Positions 1 through 9,513 of a DNA stretch of 64,000 nucleotides are shown here, piece after piece. Within the stretch, counting starts at the first letter, position 1; each line of letters opens with the position of its first letter. The notes beneath the pieces were generated by a model. It made no database searches, was not told the origin of the DNA, and worked only from the letters and a program-made list of their open reading frames with translations. The stretch is taken from the NCBI RefSeq assembly GCF_003386095.1, contig NZ_QREG01000011.1, positions 62,001 through 126,000 on the forward strand. Reading direction: 5' to 3'. This stretch comes from Marinoscillum furvescens DSM 4134. GTDB taxonomy: Bacteria > Bacteroidota > Bacteroidia > Cytophagales > Cyclobacteriaceae. Position numbers and translations under genes: made by a program.

Positions 1-518
1 ACAAAACTGATGAAAGCGAAACAAGATCTGGCAATTTTAATCACATACTCCGAGAATCCTTTTTCAATGGATCAGTTCTCCTGTTAGTAGGGAGTTTAGT
101 GATCGGCTATGTCGCTGGAGAAACAGGCGAAAAGGAACTCAAACCATTTGTAAATGAGATATTCTTTGGGATGCTCAGTCTATACATGCTGGACATGGGA
201 CTGTTAGCAGGTCGCAGGATTCGTGAACTTCGCAAAGCAGGTGCTTTTGTTGTTTCCTTTGCAGCACTGTTTCCACCAGCAATTGCTGTCCTGGGAATAG
301 CACTTTCATATGCACTGGGGTATTCTGCAGGGGATGCCTTGCTGCAAACCATACTTTTGGCCAGTGCTTCCTATATAGCTGTACCTGCCGCCATGCGAAT
401 GGCTGTGCCTCAGGCCAATATGAGCATACTTCTACCCATGGCTTTAGGTGTGACTTTCACCTTCAATATTGCTCTGGGTATTCCTCTCTATTATTTCATC
501 ATTCAAATTTTCTGGTAA
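1..518 (+). CDS. sbtA: sodium-dependent bicarbonate transporter SbtA, C-terminal part
   Basis: The frame is open from the left edge (first full codon at 3) to a TAA at 516-518, giving 171 residues of a membrane protein whose start lies outside the window; a GTG at 99 is in frame but internal. The visible part is strongly hydrophobic, with about five membrane segments, and includes the FFGMLSLYMLDMGLLAG stretch and an IAVPAAMRMAVP segment typical of the DUF897/SbtA permease family, which imports bicarbonate with sodium across the inner membrane. It is followed one base later by a PII-like gene, the usual SbtA-SbtB pairing. Identification rests on the C-terminal half only, so substrate is inferred from family and neighbour. 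Confidence 0.85.
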   Translation, partial: KTDESETRSGNFNHILRESFFNGSVLLLVGSLVIGYVAGETGEKELKPFVNEIFFGMLSLYMLDMGLLAGRRIRELRKAGAFVVSFAALFPPAIAVLGIALSYALGYSAGDALLQTILLASASYIAVPAAMRMAVPQANMSILLPMALGVTFTFNIALGIPLYYFIIQIFW

Positions 519-519
519 A

Positions 520-819
520 ATGAAACTACAAAAAATAGAAATAATTATAGCTAACAGCTTTCTGCAAGACCTTATCCAGCAACTGGAAGGTTGCGGAATT
601 CATGGTTATACGGCTTTGGAGATTTTTCGTGGAAAAGGCACTCAACGCGGCGAACAGCTTTCTGAAGGACTGCTCCCTATTACCAGAAATTCACTGGTCT
701 TTACGATTACAGAAGAGAAACTCTCAGAGCAAGTGATTCAAAAGCTAGACCCATTTATTTCAGAGCGTGGAGGGGTGTTAATAGTCACAGAAGTGACGCA
801 TGCCATAGGCATTTCCTAA
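520..819 (+). CDS. sbtB: PII-like signalling protein SbtB
   Basis: A 99-residue protein of PII (GlnB-like) size and fold pattern: a beta-alpha-beta start (MKLQKIEIIIANSF), a central stretch matching the T-loop region (GKGTQRGEQLSEGL) and a second beta-alpha-beta half ending in VLIVTEVTHAIGIS. The ATG at 520 follows the stop of the transporter by one base, so the two are co-transcribed and probably translationally coupled. An upstream in-frame start at 469 lies inside the transporter gene and was discarded. SbtB proteins bind adenine nucleotides and the cytosolic face of SbtA to gate bicarbonate uptake. The C-terminus lacks the cysteine-rich R-loop seen in some cyanobacterial SbtB, so redox control is not expected. 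Confidence 0.85.
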   Translation: MKLQKIEIIIANSFLQDLIQQLEGCGIHGYTALEIFRGKGTQRGEQLSEGLLPITRNSLVFTITEEKLSEQVIQKLDPFISERGGVLIVTEVTHAIGIS

Positions 820-824
820 AAAGA

Positions 825-856
825 AAGCCCATCTTTAGAGACTTAAAGGTGGGCTT
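825..856. terminator. rho-independent terminator between convergent sbtB and the arabinose operon
   Basis: A 12-bp stem (AAGCCCATCTTT with AAAGGTGGGCTT, one G-T pair) and an 8-nt loop lie between the stops of sbtB and the symporter gene. On the minus strand the stem is followed by TTTCTTTTTA, so it mainly ends the arabinose operon; the plus-strand tail is poor in T. Confidence 0.8.
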
Positions 857-875
857 CCAATGGTTTTAACTGTGC

Positions 876-2495
876 CTATTTGCCGTTGAAAAAGATCATG
901 ATAGAGATCACAATCGCTACCACGATTACAGACACTACTATATCTTTCCAGTTATAGGATGTTTTATTGCTCGCCTTGTCTTCATCACTAAGCGTACCAT
1001 AGGTCATTCCGGCCAGTTGCTCTTTGGTTTGAGGAGCTGTGGCAAAACTCACCCCTACGGCCAGAATCACACAAAACAAGAAGAACCACGCACCGAATGT
1101 TAGGAAGTTCATGGTGCCCATCGTATGCAGGAAGCTCCCGGGAGCAAAACTGTCTGACAGTACTTCAAGGACAATACGCAAACCACCTACGATAAACCCG
1201 ACTACCAGGGTAGCATAGGCCCCATGGGCATTGATGCGCTTGTAAAAGATGCCCAGCAAGAATACGGCTGCTATCGGAGGAGCAATGTATGCCTGCACTG
1301 ACTGTAAGTACTCATACAAAACCCCTGAAATGTTTTGCATGATTGGGATCCACAGGATACCCAGTACTACCACTACGAGCGTAGCCACACGCCCGATGTT
1401 TACCAGTTTCTTTTCAGATGTATCCGGTCTTAGTTTTTTATAAATATCTACTGTGAAAAGTGTAGAGCAAGAATTGAATACAGATGCTAATGAGCTCATG
1501 AGCGCAGCCAATAATCCTGCAGCAACCAGTCCTCTAAGGCCAGATGGCAACAAATTACTCATCAACACAGGAAATGCCTGATCTGGAGTATCCCAGTGTA
1601 ATTTACCTTGTGTTTTTAGCGTAAGCGCTACGATACCTGGCACCAAAAACAAGAATACAGGCAATAACTTAAGAAACGCACCCCAAATCGCTCCTCGCCT
1701 GCCTTCTTTCAGGTTTTTGGCAGTAAGTGTTCGTTGTACGATATACTGATCTGTACACCAGTACCAAATCCCGACAATGGAACTGGTAATCACCAAAGAT
1801 GGCCATGGAAAGTCAGGGTCTGTGGCCGGTCTCCACATATTAAAGTACTCCTTACCCAATGTTGACTGCATTTCAGCCCAGCCGCCTACTTCGTTGAGAC
1901 CGATAAAGGTCAGTGCAGCGGCTCCAAATACCAGCACGATGGCTTGAAGGGTCTCGGTATACACTACGGCCCGCATACCACCAAATACAGTATACAACCC
2001 TGTAAGTACTACAGTAGAAAGTGCACCTACCCAAAAGTTGATTCCCAATAGTGAGGCTACTACCACCCCACCAGCATAAATGGTTACGGATATTTTGGTG
2101 AGGATATAAGCTACCAGAGATACCACTGAGAGAAACCAGCGTGATTTAGCACTAAAGCGCTTTTCCAGGAATTCTGGCATGGTAAAAACTCCGCTACGGG
2201 CATAAAAAGGCAAAAACACCCAACCAAGCAACAATACCACCCAGGCGTGAATTTCATAGATAAGCATCGGAATCTTATTTCCAGCGCCAGCGCCAGCCAG
2301 ACCTACTACATGTTCAGATCCAATGTTGGAGGCAAAAATAGAAGCTCCGACTACAAACCAGCCCACATTACGGCCCGCCAGGAAGTAGTCCTCAGTATTA
2401 TTGTTTTTTCGGAAAATGACCCAAATGGCCACCCCGAACAAGATGATGAAGTAGATGGATATAAATACCCAGTCCAGCGTGTCTAAACTCTTCAT
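876..2495 (-). CDS. sodium/solute symporter (SSS family), probable arabinose uptake
   Basis: A 539-residue inner-membrane protein with the repeated hydrophobic segments of the SSS/SGLT family (about 13-14 membrane spans). The N-terminus has the family pattern DYFLAGRNVGWFVVGASIFASNIGSEH, shown here only by its core FLAGRN and ASIFASNIGSEH, and there is a GLTTVFGGMRAV-like motif (GLYTVFGGMRAVVYTE). These proteins use the sodium gradient to import sugars. It is the last gene of the araBDA-galM cluster, so L-arabinose or arabinose-containing sugar is the likely substrate; this is context, not sequence proof. A hairpin with a T-rich tail lies 30 nt before its start and could set its expression below that of galM. 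Confidence 0.85.
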   Translation of the reverse strand: MKSLDTLDWVFISIYFIILFGVAIWVIFRKNNNTEDYFLAGRNVGWFVVGASIFASNIGSEHVVGLAGAGAGNKIPMLIYEIHAWVVLLLGWVFLPFYARSGVFTMPEFLEKRFSAKSRWFLSVVSLVAYILTKISVTIYAGGVVVASLLGINFWVGALSTVVLTGLYTVFGGMRAVVYTETLQAIVLVFGAAALTFIGLNEVGGWAEMQSTLGKEYFNMWRPATDPDFPWPSLVITSSIVGIWYWCTDQYIVQRTLTAKNLKEGRRGAIWGAFLKLLPVFLFLVPGIVALTLKTQGKLHWDTPDQAFPVLMSNLLPSGLRGLVAAGLLAALMSSLASVFNSCSTLFTVDIYKKLRPDTSEKKLVNIGRVATLVVVVLGILWIPIMQNISGVLYEYLQSVQAYIAPPIAAVFLLGIFYKRINAHGAYATLVVGFIVGGLRIVLEVLSDSFAPGSFLHTMGTMNFLTFGAWFFLFCVILAVGVSFATAPQTKEQLAGMTYGTLSDEDKASNKTSYNWKDIVVSVIVVAIVISIMIFFNGK

Positions 2496-2524
2496 TGTTC
2501 GTTAGAGATTAAAAGTTTAATAAA

Positions 2525-2559
2525 ATATTGCCGGGGCAGGGGCATTTGCTTGGCAATAT
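2525..2559 (-). promoter_or_regulatory. intercistronic hairpin before the symporter gene
   Basis: A perfect 8-bp inverted repeat (ATATTGCC / GGCAATAT) with a GC-rich 19-nt loop lies between galM and the symporter gene. On the transcript it is followed by UUUUAUUAAAC and then, 30 nt later, the start codon. It may be a weak terminator or a 3'-end stabiliser for the galM part of the message. Confidence 0.45.
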
Positions 2560-2570
2560 AAACGATCTTC

Positions 2571-3728
2571 TTAGCTTTTGGTAATAAAAACGTATTTCGT
2601 AGTGCTTTTGTAGACATCTCCTGCCCTAAGCACTACCTCTGGAAAATCAGGCTGATTAGGGGAATTAGGAAAATGTTGGGTTTCCAGACAAAAACCACTT
2701 CTGTGTCCATAGTTCTTTCCGCCCTTACCAGTAATGGTACCATCCAGGAAATTTCCTGAGTAGAACTGGATGCCTGGCTCCGTAGTATAAACACTCACCT
2801 GTCTCCCACTCTTAGCGTCAAACGCCGCAGCAGCAAGGTTTAATCCCTTTTTCTCCTGATCAATTGCCCAGCAATGATCAAAGCCTAATCCATACGCAAT
2901 TTGTTGATTATCGGCATTAATGTCCTTCCCAATTCTCTTGAAACTTGTAAAGTCAAAAGGTGTGCCTTGTACTGACCTTAGTTCGCCAGTAGGAATCAAC
3001 GTACTATCTACCGGTAAAAACTTCTGAGCGTTAATCATCAGCTCATGGTCCAATATATCTGACTCCCTTCCAGTGAGATTAAAGTAAGTATGCTGAGTTA
3101 AATTGACAATGGTCGTTTGGTCTGAAGTAGCATGGTAGTCTACGATAAGCTCATTATCATTTGTCAAAGTGTACTGTACTTTTACATCCAAGTTACCTGG
3201 GTAGCCTTCTTCCATAGCTGGGCTTAGATACTCCAAAGTCACTGCCACTCCATTTTCAACAGCAGCTTCTTTTAATTCCCAAACTACTTTGTCAAAACCC
3301 CTTTCACCGCCGTGCAAGTGATTGTTTCCATCATTTGTCGCAAGCGTGTACGTTTTTCCTTCCAGTGTAAACTGACCACCTGCTATCCTATTCCCAAACC
3401 TACCGATGAGTGCTCCGAAGTAGGGGTTTTTCTCTAAATAACCTTCTAAGTCATCATAGCCCAGCACAATATCATCGAAATTACCTTTTCGATCCGGTGT
3501 TTTAATACTAGTTATAATACCTCCATATGAAATTACTTTCATAGAGAACCCATTCGCATTGGTGAGGGTATAGGCAAAAACTTTGGTACCATCATCTAGT
3601 ATACCAAATAACTCCTTCTGAACAGCTGTTTTTACATGAGACTCATTTGTTTTTTTAGAGTTGGTACATCCTGCCAAAACCAGAAACAAAATGATCAGTG
3701 TGAACAGGTGCATATTAAGTTGCTTCAT
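2571..3728 (-). CDS. galM: galactose mutarotase (aldose 1-epimerase), lipoprotein
   Basis: A 385-residue aldose 1-epimerase, which interconverts alpha and beta anomers of aldoses. Visible family motifs are NDGNNHLHGGERGFDK (substrate-binding His), LTQHTYFNLTG (catalytic His region) and PGIQFYSGNFLDG with a downstream Glu in CLETQHFPN. The N-terminus MKQLNMHLFTLIILFLVLAGC carries a lipobox (LAGC), so the enzyme is exported and lipid-anchored, as often in Bacteroidota sugar operons. It lies 21 bp downstream of araA on the same strand and probably feeds the right anomer of arabinose to the symporter next door. The substrate range cannot be read from sequence. Confidence 0.9.
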   Translation of the reverse strand: MKQLNMHLFTLIILFLVLAGCTNSKKTNESHVKTAVQKELFGILDDGTKVFAYTLTNANGFSMKVISYGGIITSIKTPDRKGNFDDIVLGYDDLEGYLEKNPYFGALIGRFGNRIAGGQFTLEGKTYTLATNDGNNHLHGGERGFDKVVWELKEAAVENGVAVTLEYLSPAMEEGYPGNLDVKVQYTLTNDNELIVDYHATSDQTTIVNLTQHTYFNLTGRESDILDHELMINAQKFLPVDSTLIPTGELRSVQGTPFDFTSFKRIGKDINADNQQIAYGLGFDHCWAIDQEKKGLNLAAAAFDAKSGRQVSVYTTEPGIQFYSGNFLDGTITGKGGKNYGHRSGFCLETQHFPNSPNQPDFPEVVLRAGDVYKSTTKYVFITKS

Positions 3729-3749
3729 TTCAATGGTTGAGTTTTGAGA

Positions 3750-5234
3750 TTAGTGAATGTGATAATATACCTCATTCCAACGAAGTTTCTCTTTAAATTC
3801 GCGCACATTGGTGTTTTGATCAATAACTACCAACTCCACATCCGCAATCTCAGCAAAATCTTCTATGTATTCTGTATCTAAAGCTTTACTGAATACCGTG
3901 TGATGGGCGCCTCCAGCATGTATCCAGGATTGAGCAGCCACTTCGAGGTTTGGTCTGGGATCCCACAATACTCGTGCGACAGGCAGTTTGGGTAATTCTT
4001 GTTCTGGCTTTACAGCGTCCACTTCATTCACAATCAGCCTAAACCTGCTTCCCATATCTACCATCGATACGTTAATGGCCTCTCCGGAATCTACATCAAA
4101 GACCAGACGTGCCGGGTCGTCTTTTCCTCCAATTCCTAATGGGTGCACTTCGCACTTTGGTTTACCCAATGCAATGGAAGGGCATATTTCGAGCATGTGT
4201 GAGCCCAACACCCGAGAGCGCCCATTCCTAAAATCATAAGTATAATCTTCCATAAACGAACTACCGCCCTCAAGTCCCTGGTCCATTACTTTGATGGCAT
4301 AGAGCAATGCCGAATGCTTCCAGTCTCCTTCCGCACCAAAGCCATACCCTGCTGCCATCAGACGTTGTGATGCTATTCCTGGTAGCTGCTTAATGCCGTG
4401 CAAGTCTTCAAAAGTATCTGTGTACGCTCCAAAGCCACCATCTTCTAAAAACGCCTTTAGCCCCAGTTCGATTTGTGCTGCATCTTTTAGTGATGCACTT
4501 TTCAAAACATCATCGCTTATCACGTAAGTATCCTGATAAATTTCTAACAAGGATTTCACCTCTTGCTCACTCACAGCTTCAATAAACTTGACAACATCCC
4601 CTACACCGTATCCATTTACTGAAAAGCCAAATTTCATTTGTGCTTCCACTTTATCACCTTCCGTCACAGCCACTTCACGCATGTTATCACCTATTCTCGC
4701 CAATTTCAGGTTTTGTAGAGCATGCCAACCGGCAGCCACCCTGGACCATTTACCCAGTGCCTGTTGTGCTTTTTGTGCCTGCCAATGACCCACAATGACT
4801 TTACGGTTTTTTCGTAGGCGACTAGCCATAAAACCAAATTCTCTACCTCCATGTGCTGATTGGTTTTCATTCATGAAATCCATATCAATTTTGTCCCATG
4901 GAATCTCGTCGTTAAACTGGGTATGAAAATGAACCAATGGTTTTCGAAGAATTTGCAATCCTCGAATCCACATTTTAGCAGGAGAAAATGTATGCATCCA
5001 ACTCACAATACCTACACAGTTTGCCGAATTGTTGGCAGCCTCGCATACTTGGTAGATTTCTTCGGGACTTTTTACCACTCCTTTATAATGTACGGCTACA
5101 GGAATGTGCGTGCTTTTATGCAGAGCGTCAGCTATTTTTTTAGAGTGATCTGCTACGTTTTGAAGAATTTCATCACCATAGAGGTGCTGACTTCCAGTGA
5201 CAAACCAAATTTCAAGTGTATTTAATGTGATCAT
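3750..5234 (-). CDS. araA: L-arabinose isomerase
   Basis: A 494-residue protein of normal AraA length; the enzyme converts L-arabinose to L-ribulose in the cytosol and uses manganese. Diagnostic stretches are [10 protein letters not shown] at the N-terminus, [27 protein letters not shown] and a metal-binding region ending in [10 protein letters not shown]. Conserved Glu and His metal ligands fall in these segments. It sits 7 bp after araD and 21 bp before galM, so it belongs to the araBDA transcript. Nothing is truncated. This is one of the most certain calls in the window. Confidence 0.97.
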   Translation of the reverse strand: MITLNTLEIWFVTGSQHLYGDEILQNVADHSKKIADALHKSTHIPVAVHYKGVVKSPEEIYQVCEAANNSANCVGIVSWMHTFSPAKMWIRGLQILRKPLVHFHTQFNDEIPWDKIDMDFMNENQSAHGGREFGFMASRLRKNRKVIVGHWQAQKAQQALGKWSRVAAGWHALQNLKLARIGDNMREVAVTEGDKVEAQMKFGFSVNGYGVGDVVKFIEAVSEQEVKSLLEIYQDTYVISDDVLKSASLKDAAQIELGLKAFLEDGGFGAYTDTFEDLHGIKQLPGIASQRLMAAGYGFGAEGDWKHSALLYAIKVMDQGLEGGSSFMEDYTYDFRNGRSRVLGSHMLEICPSIALGKPKCEVHPLGIGGKDDPARLVFDVDSGEAINVSMVDMGSRFRLIVNEVDAVKPEQELPKLPVARVLWDPRPNLEVAAQSWIHAGGAHHTVFSKALDTEYIEDFAEIADVELVVIDQNTNVREFKEKLRWNEVYYHIH

Positions 5235-5241
5235 TTATCTC

Positions 5242-5946
5242 TTATTTTTGACCGTAATAGGCGTTTTTCCCGTGTTTTCTTTCGTAATGCTTGTTGACCA
5301 ATGCTTCTTTAAGCCTCGGAGCCTTTGGGTTGATCTGTAATGTAAGAAAGGCCATCCGTGCGAGTTCTTCCATTACTTTGCTGTTGTAGACGGCTTTTTC
5401 TGCGCTTTTCCCCCAGCTAAAGGGGCCATGGTTGCCCAAAAGTACCATCTCCACTTCCTCATAGGATAATCCTTTTGATTCGAAACAGTCGATGATCTGC
5501 TGTCCTGTCATATGTTCGTAATCTCCCTGGATCAGTTCATCGCTCATCGGTGGAGCGCAGGGTATATCCGCCGTGAGGTGATCTGCATGTGTGGTCCCAA
5601 AATTTGGAATATCCATCTGAGCCTGAGCCCAGGCTACAGAGTAGGTCGCATGTGTATGCGATATACCTCCAATTTTATCCCAGGATTTATAGAGAAAAGC
5701 ATGTGTTTTGGTATCGGATGAAGGACGCATTTTGCCTTCCACCAGCTGGTTGTCAAAATCTACAACTACTATATCCGACACCTGCAGTTCCTCATATGGT
5801 ACCCCACTTGGTTTGATGGCAAAAACCTCTTTCTCACGGTCTACCTGACTGACATTTCCAAAGGTATAAACTACCAGATCAAGTGCTGGTAGTTGCATAT
5901 TAGCTTCGTAGCACGCTTCCTTTATGTTTTGATAAGGTGACTTCAT
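5242..5946 (-). CDS. araD: L-ribulose-5-phosphate 4-epimerase
   Basis: A 234-residue class II aldolase-family protein that converts L-ribulose 5-phosphate to D-xylulose 5-phosphate, the last arabinose-specific step before the pentose phosphate pathway. The zinc-binding pattern is clear: SHTHATYSVAWAQ (two His) and FGTTHADHL, with a further NHGPFSWG segment. Length and start (MKSPYQNIKEACYEAN) agree with AraD. It lies 12 bp after araB and 7 bp before araA, an order (B-D-A) common in Bacteroidota. Confidence 0.96.
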   Translation of the reverse strand: MKSPYQNIKEACYEANMQLPALDLVVYTFGNVSQVDREKEVFAIKPSGVPYEELQVSDIVVVDFDNQLVEGKMRPSSDTKTHAFLYKSWDKIGGISHTHATYSVAWAQAQMDIPNFGTTHADHLTADIPCAPPMSDELIQGDYEHMTGQQIIDCFESKGLSYEEVEMVLLGNHGPFSWGKSAEKAVYNSKVMEELARMAFLTLQINPKAPRLKEALVNKHYERKHGKNAYYGQK

Positions 5947-5958
5947 CGGCTTAGATAA

Positions 5959-7608
5959 TTAAATAGAGGACTCTACAAACCCTCCTAGTTTTTGATAATT
6001 GCTATAAAGATTCTGGTATTGTTTTACCAATTCTGGTTGTGGATGGTAGGTCTTCTCAAACCCATTGCCCATAGCTGCTATGGCTGATTCTGTATTTGGG
6101 TACAAACCGGCAGCTACAGCCGCGTACATTGCCGCACCTAAAGCGGGGGCCTGGTCTGACACTGCTACTTTTATAGGCATATTGAGCACATTGGCTAAAG
6201 TCTGCATGATGAACGTTGATTTTTTGGCCACTCCCCCTATACCCACTATTTCTTTGATGGGCACACCCTCCGTCTCAAATCGGTCTACGATTAGCTTTGA
6301 GCCATAGCAAATGGACTCAACCAACGCTCGAAAAACATGTGGAGCCTGGGTGCCAAGACTTAAGTTCATGATAGCTGCCTTCAGGTTTTGATTAGCATCT
6401 GGTGTACGTCTGCCATTTACCCAATCCAGCGCAAGAGGAGCTGACTCGGCTATAGGTGTTTGCTCTGCCTGTGTAGAAAGCTGAGTAAGAATCTCTTCTT
6501 TGAGTTCTTCAATATCCTGTGGAGAAAGTTTGCTTGTAGCCAAGTGATCTAGAGGCCAGCTAAGCAGGTTTTTAAACCAGGCCAACACATCCCCAAATGC
6601 AGACTGACCAGCCTCCAGACCGATTAGGCCGGGTATGACCGCCCCATCTACCTGCCCACATATTCCATGTATGGTGCGTTTGCCTACTACTTCTTTTGAA
6701 GACACGATAATATCACAAGTAGAAGTACCCATGACACGCACAAGCGTATGTTCCTTTACTTCAGCGCCGATAGCACCGGCATGGGCGTCAAAAGTTCCCA
6801 CGGCTACCACTGTATCTTCAGTCAACCCCAGTTTCTGTGCCCATTCACTGGATAGGCGTCCAGCTGCCTGATCTGCAGTATAGGTCTCTGTATAAAGCCG
6901 CTTTTTTAAGTCGACAAGGTATGGGTCTAATTGTCCCAAAAACGTATCTGAAGGCAAACCACCCCAGCTCTCGTGCCACATGGCCTTATGCCCAGCTGCA
7001 CAACGTGAACGCTTTAACTCATTTAGTTTTTCTCCTCCTGTGAGCAAATAGGTCATGTAATCGCAGTGCTCCACCCAGCTGTAAGCCTGCCTTTTTACTG
7101 CATCATCTTGTCGTACAATATGAAGAACCTTCGCCCAAAACCATTCAGATGAATAAGTCCCTCCCACATAGCGGGTATAATCCTCCCCTCCCCAGGTTTT
7201 GGCGAGCTGCGTAATTTCCTCGGCCTCAGCAATGGCGGTATGGTCTTTCCATAATACCATCATGGCATTTGGGTTTTGAGAAAATTCAGGAAGCATAGCC
7301 AATGCCTCTCCTGATTCATTTACCGGAATAGGTGATGATCCAGTAGTATCTACACAGATACCTTTTATCGCTGAGGAGTTTACATCACAAGCTGCTACAA
7401 GCTCCCTAATGGTAGATTCCATTCCATCCACATGATCCAGAGGATGTTGCCTAAATTGATTTTGCTCAGGCTTACAATATTTGCCCTCCTTCCACCGCTC
7501 ATACCAATGAACTTTAGCTCCAATAACCTCTCCATTACTGGCATTTACCAATACCGACCTAACGGAGTCCGAACCAAAGTCTAATCCAATAACATAGCTA
7601 TTTACCAT
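5959..7608 (-). CDS. araB: ribulokinase
   Basis: A 549-residue FGGY-family carbohydrate kinase that phosphorylates L-ribulose with ATP. The first phosphate-binding loop is GLDFGSDSVRSVLV, the second is VRVMGTSTCD, and the ATP-binding segment EIVGIGGVAKKSTF lies near residue 445. Length fits AraB rather than the shorter xylulokinases. It is the first gene of the araBDA block and is preceded by 138 bp that contain an AraR-type operator (7661-7681), so it probably has its own promoter in addition to read-through from the GH51 gene. Confidence 0.95.
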   Translation of the reverse strand: MVNSYVIGLDFGSDSVRSVLVNASNGEVIGAKVHWYERWKEGKYCKPEQNQFRQHPLDHVDGMESTIRELVAACDVNSSAIKGICVDTTGSSPIPVNESGEALAMLPEFSQNPNAMMVLWKDHTAIAEAEEITQLAKTWGGEDYTRYVGGTYSSEWFWAKVLHIVRQDDAVKRQAYSWVEHCDYMTYLLTGGEKLNELKRSRCAAGHKAMWHESWGGLPSDTFLGQLDPYLVDLKKRLYTETYTADQAAGRLSSEWAQKLGLTEDTVVAVGTFDAHAGAIGAEVKEHTLVRVMGTSTCDIIVSSKEVVGKRTIHGICGQVDGAVIPGLIGLEAGQSAFGDVLAWFKNLLSWPLDHLATSKLSPQDIEELKEEILTQLSTQAEQTPIAESAPLALDWVNGRRTPDANQNLKAAIMNLSLGTQAPHVFRALVESICYGSKLIVDRFETEGVPIKEIVGIGGVAKKSTFIMQTLANVLNMPIKVAVSDQAPALGAAMYAAVAAGLYPNTESAIAAMGNGFEKTYHPQPELVKQYQNLYSNYQKLGGFVESSI

Positions 7609-7660
7609 CCCAATACTGTCAAATTTTCATACTTACGCTAATATAATGGAAATGTGTTTA

Positions 7661-7681
7661 TTAGTGTATTTACAACACTTA
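7661..7681. promoter_or_regulatory. probable AraR operator before araB
   Basis: Half-sites TTAGTGT and ACACTTA are separated by 7 bp, an imperfect 21-bp palindrome lying 53 bp before the araB start. The same layout recurs at 9337-9357 in the araR-GH51 divergent region, and no gene occupies either site. Binding by the neighbouring AraR is inferred. Confidence 0.65.
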
Positions 7682-7746
7682 TAATTTTGAAATAAAGAAA
7701 CAGCTATAAACCTTTACACCTGCTAGAGGCCTATGACTCCCTGGTA

Positions 7747-9291
7747 TTACTTGATCTTCAATACAATTACTGAAGCTTGAGGAATGGACACTTCCAATTT
7801 TTCTTTTCGTTTTTTAAACGAACTAAATGACACTTGTGAAATTTTGGAAGGGTTATCGAAGGTATTATGATCTTGTAAATGGTCTGAACTCAAGATTTGA
7901 CCAGTGATTGATTTTGCTTTTAGATCTGTCAACAACAGATCCACTTTGACCGACTTAGTGACATGTATATTTACCAATGAAATATGAACCTCGCCTTTGT
8001 CATTCAACGAAGCAGAAACTGAAACTGCAGGTAAGGACTTTCCTCCCATTTCATAAGAGGTATTATTGTTAAGAGATACTGGTATAAGTTTAGCATCTTG
8101 ATGCACCTTATACATATTCATAACATGATAAGTAGGCGTGAGCACCAATTTCTCTTCTTTCGTAAGTAACACAGCCTGTAGGACATTAATGGTTTGAGCA
8201 AGGTTGGCCATTTTCACCCGATCTGCGTGATTGTTAAAAATATTTAGTGTGGTGCCTGCGATCATAGCGTCACGCATGGTATTCTGTTGATATAAAAAGC
8301 CAGGATTGGTACCTTCCTCTACATTGTACCATCCTCCCCACTCATCTACGAAAAGCGCTATTTCTTTTTCAGGATCATACTTATCCATTATGGCGCTATG
8401 TTTGGTCACTAGCGTTTCCATGTTTAACGCTCGCTCCATTGTAGTAAAATACTGGGATTCGTTAAAGGCTGTTGCTGAACCTTTATCATTCCAATCTATG
8501 ACTGCATAAGAGTGTAGCGCTATTGCTTCGATGAGATGTTTAGGAATATCCCTCATCATTATTTCCGTCCAGTGATAATCATTATCACTGGCCCCGGAGG
8601 CTATTCTGTAAAGACCTGCGCTGTTGGACCAATCCACCATAAATGTGGCATATTGCTTGTAGAGGTTAGCATAATACTCGGGAGTCATATTTCCACCACA
8701 CCCCCACATTTCGTTACCTACTCCCCAGTACTTAACATTCCATGGTTTATCTCTACCATTTTCCTTTCTCCATTTGGCCATAGGGCTGATACCATCGTGG
8801 TTTACATATTGTACCCAGTCAGCAAGCTCTTTTACAGTTCCACTACCCACATTTGCCGCCAGGTAAGGCTCTGCTCCTAAAACCTCGCACATGTTTAGAA
8901 AATCATGAGTACCAAAACTGTTGTCTTCCACAACTCCGCCCCACCATTGATTCACGATAGTAGGTCTCTTGTTTTTGGGTCCTACGCCATCTTTCCAATG
9001 ATATGTATCAGCAAAACAACCTCCTGGCCATCGCAATACAGGGATTTCGAGATCCCTCAACGCCTCTATCACGTCCAAACGCACACCATTTTTATGTGGG
9101 ATCGTTGTATTGTCTTCGCCTACATAGAACCCATCGTAGATACACCGCCCCAAGTGTTCGGCAAAATGTCCGTAGATATTTTTATTTATGGTATGATTAA
9201 TCTGGTCTTCAAAAAGCTCAACTTCAACCTGAGCAATTACCGAAATTCGAGAAATAAGAATGATTGATGTTATCAATAAAAAATTTTTCAT
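7747..9291 (-). CDS. alpha-L-arabinofuranosidase, GH51
   Basis: A 514-residue exported glycoside hydrolase of family GH51 that releases terminal arabinofuranose from arabinan, arabinoxylan or similar side chains. The TIM barrel shows [17 protein letters not shown] at the start, [17 protein letters not shown], the acid/base Glu in [13 protein letters not shown] and the nucleophile Glu in [13 protein letters not shown]-terminal beta domain follows from about residue 400. The N-terminus ([21 protein letters not shown]) is a type I signal peptide, so the enzyme acts in the periplasm or outside. It is the first gene of the arabinose cluster and faces araR across 222 bp. Confidence 0.93.
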   Translation of the reverse strand: MKNFLLITSIILISRISVIAQVEVELFEDQINHTINKNIYGHFAEHLGRCIYDGFYVGEDNTTIPHKNGVRLDVIEALRDLEIPVLRWPGGCFADTYHWKDGVGPKNKRPTIVNQWWGGVVEDNSFGTHDFLNMCEVLGAEPYLAANVGSGTVKELADWVQYVNHDGISPMAKWRKENGRDKPWNVKYWGVGNEMWGCGGNMTPEYYANLYKQYATFMVDWSNSAGLYRIASGASDNDYHWTEIMMRDIPKHLIEAIALHSYAVIDWNDKGSATAFNESQYFTTMERALNMETLVTKHSAIMDKYDPEKEIALFVDEWGGWYNVEEGTNPGFLYQQNTMRDAMIAGTTLNIFNNHADRVKMANLAQTINVLQAVLLTKEEKLVLTPTYHVMNMYKVHQDAKLIPVSLNNNTSYEMGGKSLPAVSVSASLNDKGEVHISLVNIHVTKSVKVDLLLTDLKAKSITGQILSSDHLQDHNTFDNPSKISQVSFSSFKKRKEKLEVSIPQASVIVLKIK

Positions 9292-9336
9292 GGTAGGTAT
9301 GTGTTAGATATTATTCATGTTTCAATATACGACTTT

Positions 9337-9357
9337 TAAGTGTACTTAATACATTAT
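9337..9357. promoter_or_regulatory. probable AraR operator between GH51 and araR
   Basis: Half-sites TAAGTGT and ACATTAT are separated by 7 bp, the same arrangement as at 7661-7681. Overlapping it is a perfect 6+2+6 palindrome at 9336-9349 (TTAAGT-GT-ACTTAA). It lies 46 bp before the GH51 start and 157 bp before araR, so it could serve both directions. The rest of the 9292-9513 gap is AT-rich with no gene. Confidence 0.6.
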
Positions 9358-9513
9358 ATAAACATACCATACCCCTATCGGCCACAAACAACCTATTTAT
9401 CGTTCATATTTAAATAATTTCAGCTTATTAAAATTTGAAAGTACTTGTGGATTTTTAGGGTTAGAATGACTTAATTGCCCTTTCTTTTTGGTACTCACCC
9501 GATATCCTAAAAT

